Below are positions 1-10,561 of a stretch of DNA of 64,000 nucleotides, piece after piece. Under the pieces are notes generated by a model, which ran no database searches, was not told the origin of the DNA, and saw only the letters and a program-made list of their open reading frames with translations. Positions within the stretch are counted from its first letter, which is position 1, and every line of letters starts with the position of its first letter. Position numbers and translations under genes: made by a program. Source of the DNA: Selaginella moellendorffii (Eukaryota > Streptophyta > Lycopodiopsida > Selaginellales > Selaginellaceae); contig NW_003314329.1 in assembly GCF_000143415.4 (NCBI RefSeq), forward strand, positions 809,431 to 873,430. Direction: 5' to 3'.

Positions 1-15
1 TGTCTTCTCATTTAG

Positions 16-792
16 TTTTGTTGGAGGGGGTGCTTTTCATAGAACCAGAATCAGGGAGCGGGGACGAAAAGAGGGAGATATCAATAAGATCGAAGGAAGA
101 TGGGACAGACTGGTTCAAGGTTTCAGTGAGCTACATGATTTACAGCAGCGGCGACTTCGTTGCACAGTATAAAGTTGAAGCAAATCCGAAGCTTCCGCCG
201 TTACCAAGGGTGGGCATCGTTTTCTCTATAAGCAACGAGTGCAATGCAGCGGAGTGGTATGGACGAGGACCGTTCGAGTGCTATCCCGATAGGAAGGCAG
301 CTGCTCAACTGGGAATCTACAAGCAGAAGGTGTCTGACCTCCACGCCCCATATATTGTTCCTGGTGAGTGCGGTGGACGCGCAGATGTGAGATGGCTGGC
401 TTTCAAGAATGTTGAGGGAGATGCTGGTCTGTTTGCGATGCCTTTCCAAGGAAGTCCTCCATTGCAAATGAGTGCCAGCAACTACAGTACAGAGGAGCTG
501 GATAGAGCAACTCATGAAGAAGAGCTGAATGCTGGACAGGACATTGAGGTATCCCCCAGAGCTATCTTTTCACCTTTTGTTTCTTACTGTTTGTTTTAAA
601 CGATTATCATACTTGCAGGTGCACCTTGATCACAAGCACATGGGTTTAGGTGGCGATGATAGTTGGAGTCCCTGCGTCCACGATGAGTACCTCGTCTTAC
701 CACGAAATTACGAGTTTGCGGTCAGGTTTTCGCCGTTATCTCTAGCTGCGTCATCACAGGAGTTATACCGTCAGCGACTCTTACCAGAGTAA
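16..792 (+). CDS. LacZ-type beta-galactosidase, C-terminal part (5' truncated by window edge)
   Basis: Hydrolyses beta-galactosides; this is the last domain (beta-galactosidase small chain, domain 5) of a glycoside hydrolase family 2 enzyme. Exons 16-548 and 619-792 join in phase 0 across a 70-nt GT-AG intron; a pyrimidine-rich stretch ending in AG just before position 16 looks like the acceptor of a further upstream intron, so the gene begins outside the window. Family landmarks are the WYGRGPFECYPDRK block near the start and HLDHKHMGLGGDDSW just after the intron, both typical of LacZ and its plant homologues. The frame ends at TAA at 790-792. The catalytic TIM barrel is not in the window. 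Confidence 0.9.
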
Positions 793-887
793 ACGCTTTT
801 GCTTTTCCTTCCATTGAAAACAGTGTCTGGCTCAGGCAAGTATCACTCGAGCAGGCGAGCTAGAAATCGGAGTTGAAGAACACAATA

Positions 888-2778
888 ATGGCGCTCATAT
901 TCTTTGCCGCTATTGCCACGCTCTGCCGTATTGCTGTGGCAGTGTCCCCGTCTCCTGTGAAATGCGATGCATTGGGATGCAGCTTAAGGAACTACTTGGG
1001 GGTATGGCCAGACAGGATTCCATGTAGAGCAGCTCAAGTGTTCTATCCAGCAACAGAGGAGGAGCTGTTAGCAGCAGTTGCATACGCCGCGAGTAACAAT
1101 CGGAAGATGAAAATGGTGAGCAGATGGTCGCAGAGTATTCCGAAACTGGCATGTCCAGGGGGTGATTCCGGAGTGATTATAAGCACCAGGGATCTGAATT
1201 CAGGCATCGTGGTAAATTCGGAGGAAATGACTGTTACAGTTGATGCGGGAGTTCTCCTTCAACAGTTGGTCGATACTATTTCCACGCTTGGCTTTGCACT
1301 ACCGGCTGCTACATACTGGAATGCAGTTTCTGTGGCTGGAGCAGTGAGCACTGGAGCGCATGGAAGCAGTCTGTGGGGACGCGGAGGTGCTCTCCATGAC
1401 TACGTTGTGGGAGTATCCTTGGTGGTTCCAGCAACTGAGGAAGATGGATTCGCGAAGGTAGTCAGGCTGGACGAGAATTCTTCCAAGGACTTGCTGGATG
1501 CAGCCAAGCTCTCGCTCGGAGTTCTTGGAGCAATCTCAAAGATAACTCTCAGCATTGAGCCCATGTTTAAGAGGTCGGTGGCTTTGGAAGTAAAAGACGA
1601 TGCTGAGATCGAAGAACAAGTTCTGCGATTTGGAAGTGACCACGAGTTTGGGGACATCTGCTGGCACCCGTCCTTGAAGGCGTCCTTGTTTAAGCTGGAC
1701 GAAAGAGCTCCTCTCGAGACGCCTGGAGGAGGAACGAACATATACAAGGGCTTTCAGCCATTTCCAGTAGAACGAGCTGAGCAGTCCAGGCGCAGTGGTA
1801 GGCTTATAGCAGCAGTTGTGTCTCTTAGTTCTGACTCGCTTAATATTTGTCTGATATGCAGAGGAAAAGATCGAACAGGACAAGGACGAGTGGACGCGTT
1901 GCAGGTTCTCTGAGATGGTTTTAAACAGCCGGGTGCCGAGTGGTAACGGGTACTTAAACGACGGGATCAACTTCACGGGCTTTCCCGTTGTGGGATACAA
2001 CAATCTCATGCAGACCGCAGGTGGTTGCCAGGACGCGCCTCCTCGTTTTGTCATTGCCGAGATGACTGGGAGCTTGCCTGCGAACTGCTTGCAAGAACAG
2101 GAAGAAGAGGTGGACTCGGACGTGTGTAGTTGGGATCCGAGAGTCGCCGGTTCATTCTACCATCAGACGGCCTTTTCCGTGAGCCTTGACAAGGTGAAGG
2201 ACCTGATCCTAGACATCAAGAAACTCCGTGACATGGATCCCAGCAGCTTGTGCGGCTTAAGCCTCTACGGTGGCATCTACCTTCGCTACGTGAAAGCGTC
2301 CAGCGCTTACCTCGGGCAGAAGGAAGACGCGGTGGAGTTCGACATAACTTACTACCGCTCCAGGGACGGGGGGACTCCCAGGCTCAACGAAGACGTGGTG
2401 GAAGAGATAGAACAGATGGCGCTCTTCAAGTATCAAGGGAAGCCTCACTGGGGGAAGAACAGGAACATAGCTTTCACCTCCATCCGGGACAGAGTCAAGG
2501 ATTTGGACAGGTTTGCTTGGGCGAAGAGCAGGCTAGATCCGGCGGGCCTCTTCTCAAGCGAGTGGTCTGACGCTATCCTTGGCGGTGACAGAGACGGCAT
2601 TGTCAGCTTCCACGATCACTGTGCCTTGGAAGGGATGTGTATTTGCAGCGAAGACCGCCACTGCGCTCCCGAGTCTGGATTCTTTTGCAGGCCAGGCAAA
2701 GTGTTTGTGTCCGCCAGAGTTTGTCGCTACGAAGGTGAAGAAAAGGCCGGTGGTGGAGTCAAGCCTATCTATAGCTAA
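888..2778 (+). CDS. L-gulono-1,4-lactone oxidase/dehydrogenase-like flavoprotein
   Basis: Probable FAD-linked aldonolactone oxidase (GULLO family), 608 aa, catalysing the last step of an ascorbate route or oxidising a related sugar lactone. Exons 888-1797 and 1862-2778 (phase 1). The first ATG is followed by a hydrophobic signal peptide, so secretion or ER targeting is likely. The FAD_binding_4 half carries VSRWSQSIPKLACPGG and GAVSTGAHGSSLWGRGG, the latter a typical nucleotide-binding stretch of the VAO superfamily. The C-terminal half is the ALO domain, and the extreme C-terminus is a Cys-rich tail (CALEGMCICSEDRHC) found in plant GULLO proteins. No frame damage is visible. The exact substrate cannot be read from sequence. 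Confidence 0.9.
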
Positions 2779-2875
2779 AATTCATCAAACTAGCGTGGAT
2801 AGTAGAACCACGAAGTGGAAAGGTGGTCACCGATTTTAATTATAATCTTATTTATCACGAGAGTGTAACAACTTC

Positions 2876-3058
2876 TTATCCACTTGTTTCACCTTCATTG
2901 CTGGGACTTCTAACATTGACAAATTCCACTTCAAAGCCGAGATCCAGAAATAATTCTCTCTTGTCATCGTTGAGTAGTACCTCATCGCAATGCAAATCCT
3001 CCTCTGTAAAATCTGCATCAATGGGAGCATTACCATTTAAATGCTGGGCGGCATTCAT
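2876..3058 (-). CDS. Small acidic protein, copy B (60 aa)
   Basis: Unrecognised. A 60-residue acidic protein starting MNAAQHLNGNAPIDADF and containing RELFLDLGFEVEF. It would not be called on its own, but a 75-aa relative lies at 10053-10280 on the same strand with the same start, the same DxDF, CDEVL and RELFLDLGFEVEF blocks and the same GETS near the C-terminus. Conserved protein blocks with in-frame length differences argue for real or recently real coding. A TATA-like TATATAAT lies about 35 bp upstream on the coding strand. There is no signal peptide or membrane segment. Function unknown. Confidence 0.55.
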   Translation of the reverse strand: MNAAQHLNGNAPIDADFTEEDLHCDEVLLNDDKRELFLDLGFEVEFVNVRSPSNEGETSG

Positions 3059-3236
3059 CTTTCAGTTACAAGAAGGGTTTACTTACATTATATAGCAGCT
3101 AAAAACCATAGATTAATTTGCTTTGGAATTCTCGTCTATGCAAGGACAGATTTTCCACGCGAAAGAATGCTCTGTTACTAAGCCAAAATTATAAATTTAG
3201 GGCTAGACCCCGACATGTCGCTAGTGCGGTCATTTC

Positions 3237-3422
3237 TTGATAGTCGGGAAACCGGCCGTGATTGATCGAGCTGAAAGTCTGGAATCGGAGGGCTACGAGT
3301 TTGTGGGGGAGTTGAAAGATCTCACATACGACGAAGTGATCCAGTCTTTGCTGCTAAGGAGCTTGAGCCGCACCTCAAAGGTATGTCTTCTCCCGCTTCG
3401 CGTTTGTTTGTATGACTGTTGA
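3237..3422 (+). other. Unassigned open frame, possibly an exon of the Crinkler-like relic
   Basis: A short open stretch reading IVGKPAVIDRAESLESEGYE, then FVGELKDLTYDEVIQSLL, ending at a plausible donor (CAAAG/GTATGT near 3379). The frame opens with TTG and has no obvious ATG. It lies beside the broken NTPase fragments and could be an upstream exon of them. Not a convincing gene by itself. Confidence 0.25.
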
Positions 3423-3770
3423 GACCCTTGATTCTGTTCTGTTGATATTTTTTTCTTCCAGATCTAATACTAACTTTGTTTTGTTCTGAATGTTGCAGTG
3501 CCCTATTGAATCGGTGAGCAATTGCGAAAGCCCTTTGATTCCTTGTTTTCTCTTTGATCTGTGCATGCATCCATGTCGGAAGTCCCACTTTTTGTCTAGT
3601 TCTTGGTATTCCTAGTGCGCCATAAAATCGGCACAAGGTCTTGGATTTGGTCTTGGGTGCTTGTGTCTGGCTTGTGGCATCTGCTTGGTATGTGGCCCCT
3701 TGCGTTCTATTAATGCTGTCTGTGCCTTCTTCGGCTTAGAGCTCTTCTCTCTGGGATGACTGTTTTGCAG

Positions 3771-4202
3771 TCATTTCAAGTTTTGTATTTGCCTGCTTGT
3801 AGCAGTTCTTGCGAGCCACATTGACGGATCGTCCAGCATTTTGCATATAATTTTGCCATTCACGTCATAACCACCTTCAACACATCGGCTTCGCAAATTC
3901 AGGATGTAAACAACCTCGCCAACCTTGCCCATTTGGCCCAGCCTAATAATCCAGTGATAGCCAAAGAACGATTTCTCTATCCCTGTAGTGCATAGGACGA
4001 TGAAAGAAGTGAAGTTGTTGAGCCGTTCCTGGATTTTGGATTCTAGACTCGCATACGCCTTTCTTTTCGATAGCAGGAAAGTTTTGTCATAATTTCGCAG
4101 TGCATCGCTATCTAAAATCCAGAATTTAGAATCTGCAGTATCAGTAGCCCTTACAATGGCCGCCACACCAGCTGGTACACCTGAAGCAAGATACGAATGC
4201 AC
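3771..4202 (-). pseudogene. Crinkler/RHS-like NTPase fragment with degenerate P-loop (inverted piece)
   Basis: A 143-codon open frame. The segment SFIVLCTTGIEKSFFGYHW followed by VVYIL looks like the P-loop of the CRN/RHS-type STAND-like NTPases (normally G-T-P-G-I-G-K-S), but with two of the Walker A glycines replaced (C and E). Such proteins occur as effector-like or transposon-associated NTPases in many eukaryotes, plants included. Its natural continuation is not downstream on this strand but on the opposite strand, starting almost exactly where this frame begins (4197). Family assignment is by motif memory only. Confidence 0.45.
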
Positions 4203-5122
4203 GGATCAGATGATAGATGGGAAGCAGGAGACGCTTTTACCTGGCAAGTGTCGAGTTCTTTTGGTTTGCTATCTAAGAAGAAAAACTACGACGAGTTTGG
4301 TAAGGGGGGACTTTGTTGCATGCTTTATATGTCGGTGTGGTCCAAGGAGGAGATTGGGAAATTCCTTGACGACTTTGAGCCTTACTGAACTAGTTACGGG
4401 AACATGAATGTGGTGGACAGAGCGGAAGGGCTTGACAACTTCGATTATTTGGGCGGAGTTCCTAGATACGTACTGCGTACAACAAAGCTGGATGAGGGGA
4501 AGGCCAGGGCCAAAGCTGCGGTTGTGTTGTTCGGATCAAGTGCATTCAAAGCGGCTAGGGTTTTGTCAGGAGGGTACGTGAAAGAAGTCAGCGACTGCAT
4601 TCTGCACATCGTGGCAACTGAGGACCTCAGCGAAAAGACATATCAGTTTGCAAGTGAGGCTTTGATGACAGAGCTTGGGAATCAGTATATGCTTGCTGGA
4701 GCTGTGCGTGCTGCTCTTGGGTGGGGGAAGTGTTGAAGGGTGGTGATTTTATTATCAAGCAAGTTTACAATGACGGAAGCTCTGGTGCTGAGACTTCCCA
4801 ACATATTGGACCTCATATCATGCTAGAGGCAAGTTCTGCTGGTGAGCTTTGAGCAAAGATGGGGATGGGCAAGTATGTGAAACCAACTTCTAAAGTTTTC
4901 CGAGCATTGATTCTGGTATGGATGAAGACATTCCTTCAAGAGACTGCAAGTGGCTTAGACATGGTGGATGCTGCATTGAAGAGATCAAGCTACAGGCTGT
5001 GGTCGTGTGTTCCAAAAGAGACGTTTCCAGTAACTGGATGGCAGCAATACAAGAATAATAAAGATGGGGTCTATGGGAAAAGAAATGCAGTATTTGGGGT
5101 TTGTTGTTCAAGTGGACTATGA
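4197..5122 (+). pseudogene. Crinkler/RHS-like NTPase, C-terminal half, broken
   Basis: From 4197 the frame reads SSFGLLSKKKNYDEFGKGG and VWSKEEIGKFLDDFEPY, then a TGA at 4386-4388, then in the same frame continues with NMNVVDRAEGLDNFDYLGG and GVPRYVLR to about 4734. The VWSxEE...GGxPRYVL pattern is the lid region of CRN/RHS NTPases. After a frameshift near 4725 a second frame gives GGDFIIKQVYNDGSSGAE, and further shifts occur around 4900 (YVKPTSKVFRALDSG resembles the conserved tail). One nonsense codon plus several frameshifts mark it as dead. It may contain remnants of introns. Confidence 0.5.
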
Positions 5123-5129
5123 GGATGCA

Positions 5130-6095
5130 CGATGAAACTTCTGTTTATATATATATATATATACTTGCAATCTTAGAGATTTAGCTTAAGAGAAAATCAA
5201 AATTTTTAATACAATTAAATACATACTACTCATTTAAGTTTTTTTAAAAACTGATGTTTGATAAATTTATTATGATTAAATAGATGAAGTTGAAAAAAAA
5301 ATTGAGAAAAGATTTATATATGTCGCATATTTACTAGTCGATTAATCAATTTAGCAATTGATAAAATATTCAAATGAATCCAAGCGCAAGTGTAACAACT
5401 TCAATTGACCGAAGTATAACTGCTGATGAGGATAATTTAGGATGAAACTGGTACTTTTTCAGTAAGATGTGCCAGTGTGCCCTGCACAATACTATGATAC
5501 ATTTATAATCAAGCTGCTAAAGTTTATAAATGTTCTTCTTTGCTAGATGGGTATAGCTTTCAAGTTAACTTTGCTGCATTCTTTCAGCCTGTGTAAGTTC
5601 GATTTATGTTAGGTTTCTTAGGTTTGTTTCTTTAATCCGTTATAATAATGATTTAATGTTAATTTTCTGTGCGAATCGTTTTTCCTCTTTTCTTAGAGCT
5701 TTTTATGCAAGCGGCAACTTCAATCTCACGTAAGCACGCTGGTTCTCAAGAACAGGATGAACTTTAAAAAGCTTTGACCCAGGCCCTGCTGAAGAATGCT
5801 TTTTTTCTCTCTCCGGACAGTCATAAACACATCTAGTTTTTCAGACTCAAACTTCAATTTTTTTGTCCATTTGTGAACATAAGAAGGCCACAAAGGATCA
5901 ACAACCAGAGCCAAAAGAGATCCCGAGTAAGTCGTTCGCCTCTTTTGTTTGGATTGCCAAGGACATCTGGCTCCCTCAAAATGAAAATAGGAGAGATGCA
6001 TAGTGCCCGTGCCCTTCTTTTGGCTAAGACATGGTTAAGGAAATAGCCTTTTTATTCGCCTATAAATTGCTGTTTGATTGATTGGAGGACGTCGG
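5130..6095. other. AT-rich spacer
   Basis: No convincing gene. It holds an (AT)n microsatellite at about 5145-5164 followed by AT-rich noncoding sequence. A 91-codon minus-strand frame at 5726-6001 has no recognisable domain and no partner; I leave it uncalled. Confidence 0.6.
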
Positions 6096-6107
6096 GCGCC
6101 CCGATGC

Positions 6108-9100
6108 CAACGACGAATACGATGACGACGAGCCGCCGCGGCGCAAGAGGCGATCGATGACGAGGAGGAGGAGCCGCATCTGAAGTACCAGCGCCTGGGA
6201 GGTAGCGTTCCCTCTCTTCTCTCCAGCGACACGGCCTCCTGCATCATCGTTGCCGGGCGGATGATCGCGCTAGGGACGCACGGCGGCAGAGGTGCATTTG
6301 CTGGATTACCAGGGAAACCAGGTGAGTGTCTTATCAGTTTTTTTGGATGGAGTGGAATGGAATGGGGACTTTTTCCATCCAGGTGAAGGAATTTGCTGCT
6401 CACACTGCCACTGTGAACTGAGCTTCGATGGCGCTGGAGAATTCGTGGGGAGCTGCAGCGATGATGGATCCGTGCTGGTGAGCAGCCTGTATACCGACAG
6501 TCACGAGAAGTTCCACTACGACATGCCTATGAAGGCCGTCGCTTTGGATCCAGACTACCGCAAAACAAAGCGTTTTGCTGGCGGGGGACAGGCAGGACGT
6601 CTCATACTCTACAGTAGCAAAGGCTGGTTTGGTTCCAAAGGTTATCAGGTAGCTTAATCTCCATTTTCTTTTCATTCTTCACTGTTTTGTCACGATCACT
6701 GTTTTCGCAGGACTTGGACTCGGGAGAGGGTCCCATCCATGCTATCGTGAGGAGAACGAGCGTTATCGCGTGGGCGAATGACAAGGGTGTAAAACTGTTT
6801 GATACAGGCTCACAGCAGCGTCTTACTTTCATTGAAAAGCCAAAGAACACTCCAGACGCCGAGTACTTGCGTCCCCATCTAGTTAAGGTTCGTGCTTATA
6901 TGATATTTCTCTCCTATAGCATATAGTTTTTGTTTTCCAGGATGATGTGCATTTGTTAATCGGCTGGGGAAGTTGCATCAAGATTGCTGCCCTCAGAGTC
7001 AGGGGAGCTGACTTTCCTGGAGGCCTCAATGCAAGGTTTAACCTTCTCTTGGGGACAAAGTACGTAAGTACGTCGAGATAGTATCAGTTTTGCAAACTGA
7101 TGACGGCATCTGCGGCCTGGCTTCGTGTGCGGAATCTCTTATGATTCTTACTAGCAAAACGGAAACAACGGGGTACACCGAAACAGGTACATGGCTCGTC
7201 TATATTTCTTCAGTGCGTAACCTTAAATGCTAACTGTGTTAAGACCAGCCTGAAGTATGCATCTTGAACTGGAGAAACGAACAAGTGCTAAGAGATGCGC
7301 TCTCTATGCATAGTTGTGAGCACTACAAGGCTAAGGATTCAAGTTTGCTCACGCTCCATTCTCTGGTATGATAAGATGTTATAAAGAAAACTCATTTGCT
7401 TGTCGTTTGTAGGAAGTAGCTGCCCTGGTGTTCAGTGGGCCGCTGGAGACGAGCCCTTATACTACATAGTCTCGCCAAAGGACGTGGTTGTTGCTCGACG
7501 AAGGTTGGCTAGAATTATTTGTACAGGCAGCTGATTTCTTCTGCAAAATCTTTCCTGGCAGGGATGCGGACGATCATGTTCAATGGCTTCTCAGGCATGG
7601 GCGCTCTGACTTGTCGACGTTTTCTACGGTACAAAGGCATCAAAAGTAAGAGCAACATTCCTCGCTTGCGATTTTTTTTACTTTATTATATATTTTTTTT
7701 CTCAGGTGGCTCGAGAAAGCACTAGTAGCTGTAGAAGCTGGAAATGCTCGTGTTAAGCTGTTGGACGAGATGTGTTCTTTTTCATGGTAAAAGGCGATGA
7801 CTGATGCATGCTCGTGCAGGTTGGTGCACAATACTTAGATCACTTGATCCTGAGGAGGGAGTACGTGCTTGCTGCTTCTATGTGTCCAAAGATCTTGCGT
7901 GGTAGTGTTTCGGCTTGGGAAAGGTGAGGCTACTGTTTTTATTTCGGAAGACGTTCTGAGGCAGACGAGTAAACGCAGACAGGTATCTCATTTCGACCAA
8001 CTGAGACAGTTGCACGTTCCGGTCCCATTTATACCTGTTGTTAATCCGCAGCTTCGCAATACTGTATATGGGTGAGCTTCCGAATGTGCAGCGTGAGCTC
8101 TAACATGGATTTTTAAATGTCTTAAGGTTGTCCTGAATCGGTTGCTTGCAAATCCTGGGCATCATGAGCAGTTCTTAGTGCTGGTTCGGAGTTGGCCCCG
8201 ACACATTTATTCTGTACCAACAATTATATCTGTCGCTGAGATACAATGCAGTGCCAGTGGAAAAACTCCTTTCTTACTCGAGGTAACTACTGTTGTTGTT
8301 TGAAGAGAGTGTAAGCTGGTACAGTAAGGATGAAGGCGCTTACAATTCTTTACCATTCTCAGGGACAGCTTGATAACGTGCTAAAGCTATATCTCGAGGT
8401 ATATCCACTAGCATTGCTAATTTTAAGTCGTATTTTTGCAGCTGCAAAAGCACGCAGTCTTTGATATTATCAAGGAGCACCATCTTTATGATGCTCTTCA
8501 TGGGAATGTAAGCTACATCTAAGTTGTATGTGGAACCTCTGATCCATGTTGCATTTCTATTTTTTTGAAAAAAGAGCTATTGGCTTACTCGTTCAGCAAA
8601 GAGAAAGAATTAGGTGGTTTCTTCTTTAGACAACTTGCCTCAAAAAGAGAGCTGCCAGTGTCTTTTACACGACTATTTACATGTTCGAACAAGACACAAA
8701 CGCTGGAAAGAAATATCATGACTTACAGGTTTTGAGATTTATTTTACAGGAAGGTTGTAAACTATTGAGTTTATGTGCAGGTGCAGTTATATGCTGAATT
8801 CGAACCACGATTGTTGCCACCTTTTTTAATAGCAGTCAGTATTACAATCTTAACAAGGTATAAACTTGTTAATTTTGTTTTTTAATATGTAATATATTTT
8901 TACAGGCATATGATGTTTGTACAAGATTAAATCTTGTCAAAGAAAAAGTTTATTTATTGAGTCAAATGGGAAATGCAAAAGAGGCTTTAACTTTGATAAT
9001 CAATGACCTTAAAAACATGATGTAAGCTCTTGCGATGAAATTATTCTTAGATGTGAACTGACAATGATTTCTTGAATGCAGGCAGTGGAGTTTGTGATGA

Positions 9101-9730
9101 TGATTTATGGAATGAGCTTATCAACCAGAGCTTGCACAATCCAGATATGGTCGGTACTACTAAGTTGATCCTCTCATATTGATGGCTTGTGTGCAATGCA
9201 GATTGGCACGCTTTTGGATCATACCATGGGAAATATTCATTCCATGCAAGTTATAAACAGAATTCCCAAAGACATGCCAGTGCCACGGTACAATATCTCA
9301 CTGTGACGAGGGGAAATCTCTATTGACATTGAACTTTTGTGCAGTTTGAGAGACAGGCTTGTAAAGGTTATCATGGATTACAAGACGGAGGCATTACTCA
9401 GGGAGGGTTGCAATAACATTCTCAAGGTGTGTGTATCAGCAAAACATAGAGATCCTTGCACTAAAACTCGTAATCCAAGCCAATTTCTACAATTTACAGC
9501 TGAAGTGCCACAACTCTTACAGGAAGGCGGTGGTTACCAGCAAGAAGCCATGCTGCATATGCTCGGAGCCCCTGGTTAGCCAGAGGGTGGCAGTGTTAAC
9601 GCTTTTCTGCAGCCACTCTTACCACCTTAAGTGCCTCCAGGACATGAGTCCTGGTAGTGCCGAGGAGCAAAGCTTGCAGAAGGTGACGAACAGCAGCTGG
9701 ACGAGCATTACTAGTACTACAAACGCAATC
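6108..9730 (+). pseudogene. VPS41: VPS41 (HOPS complex subunit) pseudogene, unprocessed
   Basis: In order along the strand are pieces of plant VPS41: the N-terminal beta-propeller (EEEPHLKYQRLGGSVPSLLS, then GNQ/VKEFAAHTATVNELSFDG across an intron, WANDKGVKLFDTG), the middle region (QWAAGDEPLYYIVSPKDVV, EYVLAASMCPKILRGS), clathrin-type repeats (QLYAEFEPRLLPPF, QMGNAKEALTLIIND) and the C-terminal RING-like cysteines (CCICSEPLVSQRVAV...CSHSYHLKCL). Introns are retained, so it is a duplicated rather than retrotransposed copy. It is disrupted: one extra base near 6290 between the GTHGG and VHLLDYQGNQ blocks, an 8-bp tandem duplication (AAGTACGT twice, 7058-7073) that shifts frame in the propeller, missing bases near 9085, and other losses. 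VPS41 normally tethers membranes for vacuole fusion; an intact copy presumably exists elsewhere. Confidence 0.8.
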
Positions 9731-9744
9731 TTTCTTGGGTGAAA

Positions 9745-10050
9745 GAGTTCCAAAAAGAGAGGTGGAGGTGGAAGAAGAGTAAAGAAGTGGTGAAAGAAGA
9801 TAACCAAAAGAAAGCAAGGATCGCTAGCTACTGCTGCTGCTACTGCTGGTATTCATCCCTGTGTACGCACCACCAAAAACCGAAAGGAATCTCTAATGCT
9901 TCTCGATTTTGCGAAACGGTATCACTTTTCATTGTAAACTGTCACATATTGGTAAATGCATGATAATCAAGAGATAGAATAGCGTTAAAAATATAATATA
10001 TTCAAGTTTATTATTTATCGGTTCTAATTATAATCAAAATCAGTTATTAT
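9745..10050. other. Spacer, nothing recognised
   Basis: Purine-rich then AT-rich sequence between the VPS41 relic and the small acidic protein gene. The short open frames here have no recognisable content. Confidence 0.5.
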
Positions 10051-10052
10051 TT

Positions 10053-10280
10053 CTAAGACTCGACTGTATTGACACTAGTTTCACCTTCATCGCTGGGATT
10101 TATCACAGAGACATTGTCAAATTCCACTTCAAAGCCGAGATCGAGAAATAATTCTCTCAAGAAATAGAAATCGTCATCGCTTAGAACTTCCGACAGTACC
10201 TCATCGCAAGACAAATCAACCTCCCCCGCAAAATCTGCATCAATGCGAGCATTAGCATCTAAATGCTGGGCGGCATCCAT
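10053..10280 (-). CDS. Small acidic protein, copy A (75 aa)
   Basis: Unrecognised. Starts MDAAQHLDANARIDADF and carries CDEVLSEVLSDDDFYFL, RELFLDLGFEVEFDNV and a GETS near the end. About a quarter of residues are Asp/Glu and no signal peptide or membrane helix is present. Its shorter relative is at 2876-3058. A TATA-like CATATAAG (coding strand, about 10316-10323) sits some 40 bp upstream of the ATG, suggesting an independent promoter. It ends about 280 bp from the stop of the neighbouring polyketide synthase gene, transcribed in the same direction. Function unknown; it may be part of a dispersed lineage-specific family. Confidence 0.6.
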   Translation of the reverse strand: MDAAQHLDANARIDADFAGEVDLSCDEVLSEVLSDDDFYFLRELFLDLGFEVEFDNVSVINPSDEGETSVNTVES

Positions 10281-10561
10281 CTTTTAGTACAGAAAATAAA
10301 CCAACCAAGCCTTACACTTATATGGGGGCTAGCTGGAAAAAGACAAAACTGCTGCGGAACGATCTCGTTGGAAGGATTTGCAACTCACTATGTAGGTGTA
10401 GGGCCCCTTGCTCTTTGTAAACATATTGCCAAGGTCTTGCGACGTCCCCACTAAGCAAAGATTCATTGGTTTTCCAAATTTTGGCGGGAGGAGGGGATAT
10501 TCTTTTCCCATTCGCGGTTACTTACACCCTTGGAAAAATCTATTTAGAAGTAAGCAAGGAG

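Noticed and set aside
5726-6001. 91-codon minus-strand frame in the AT-rich spacer
   Set aside because: No domain, signal, intron evidence or partner; not supportable as a gene.
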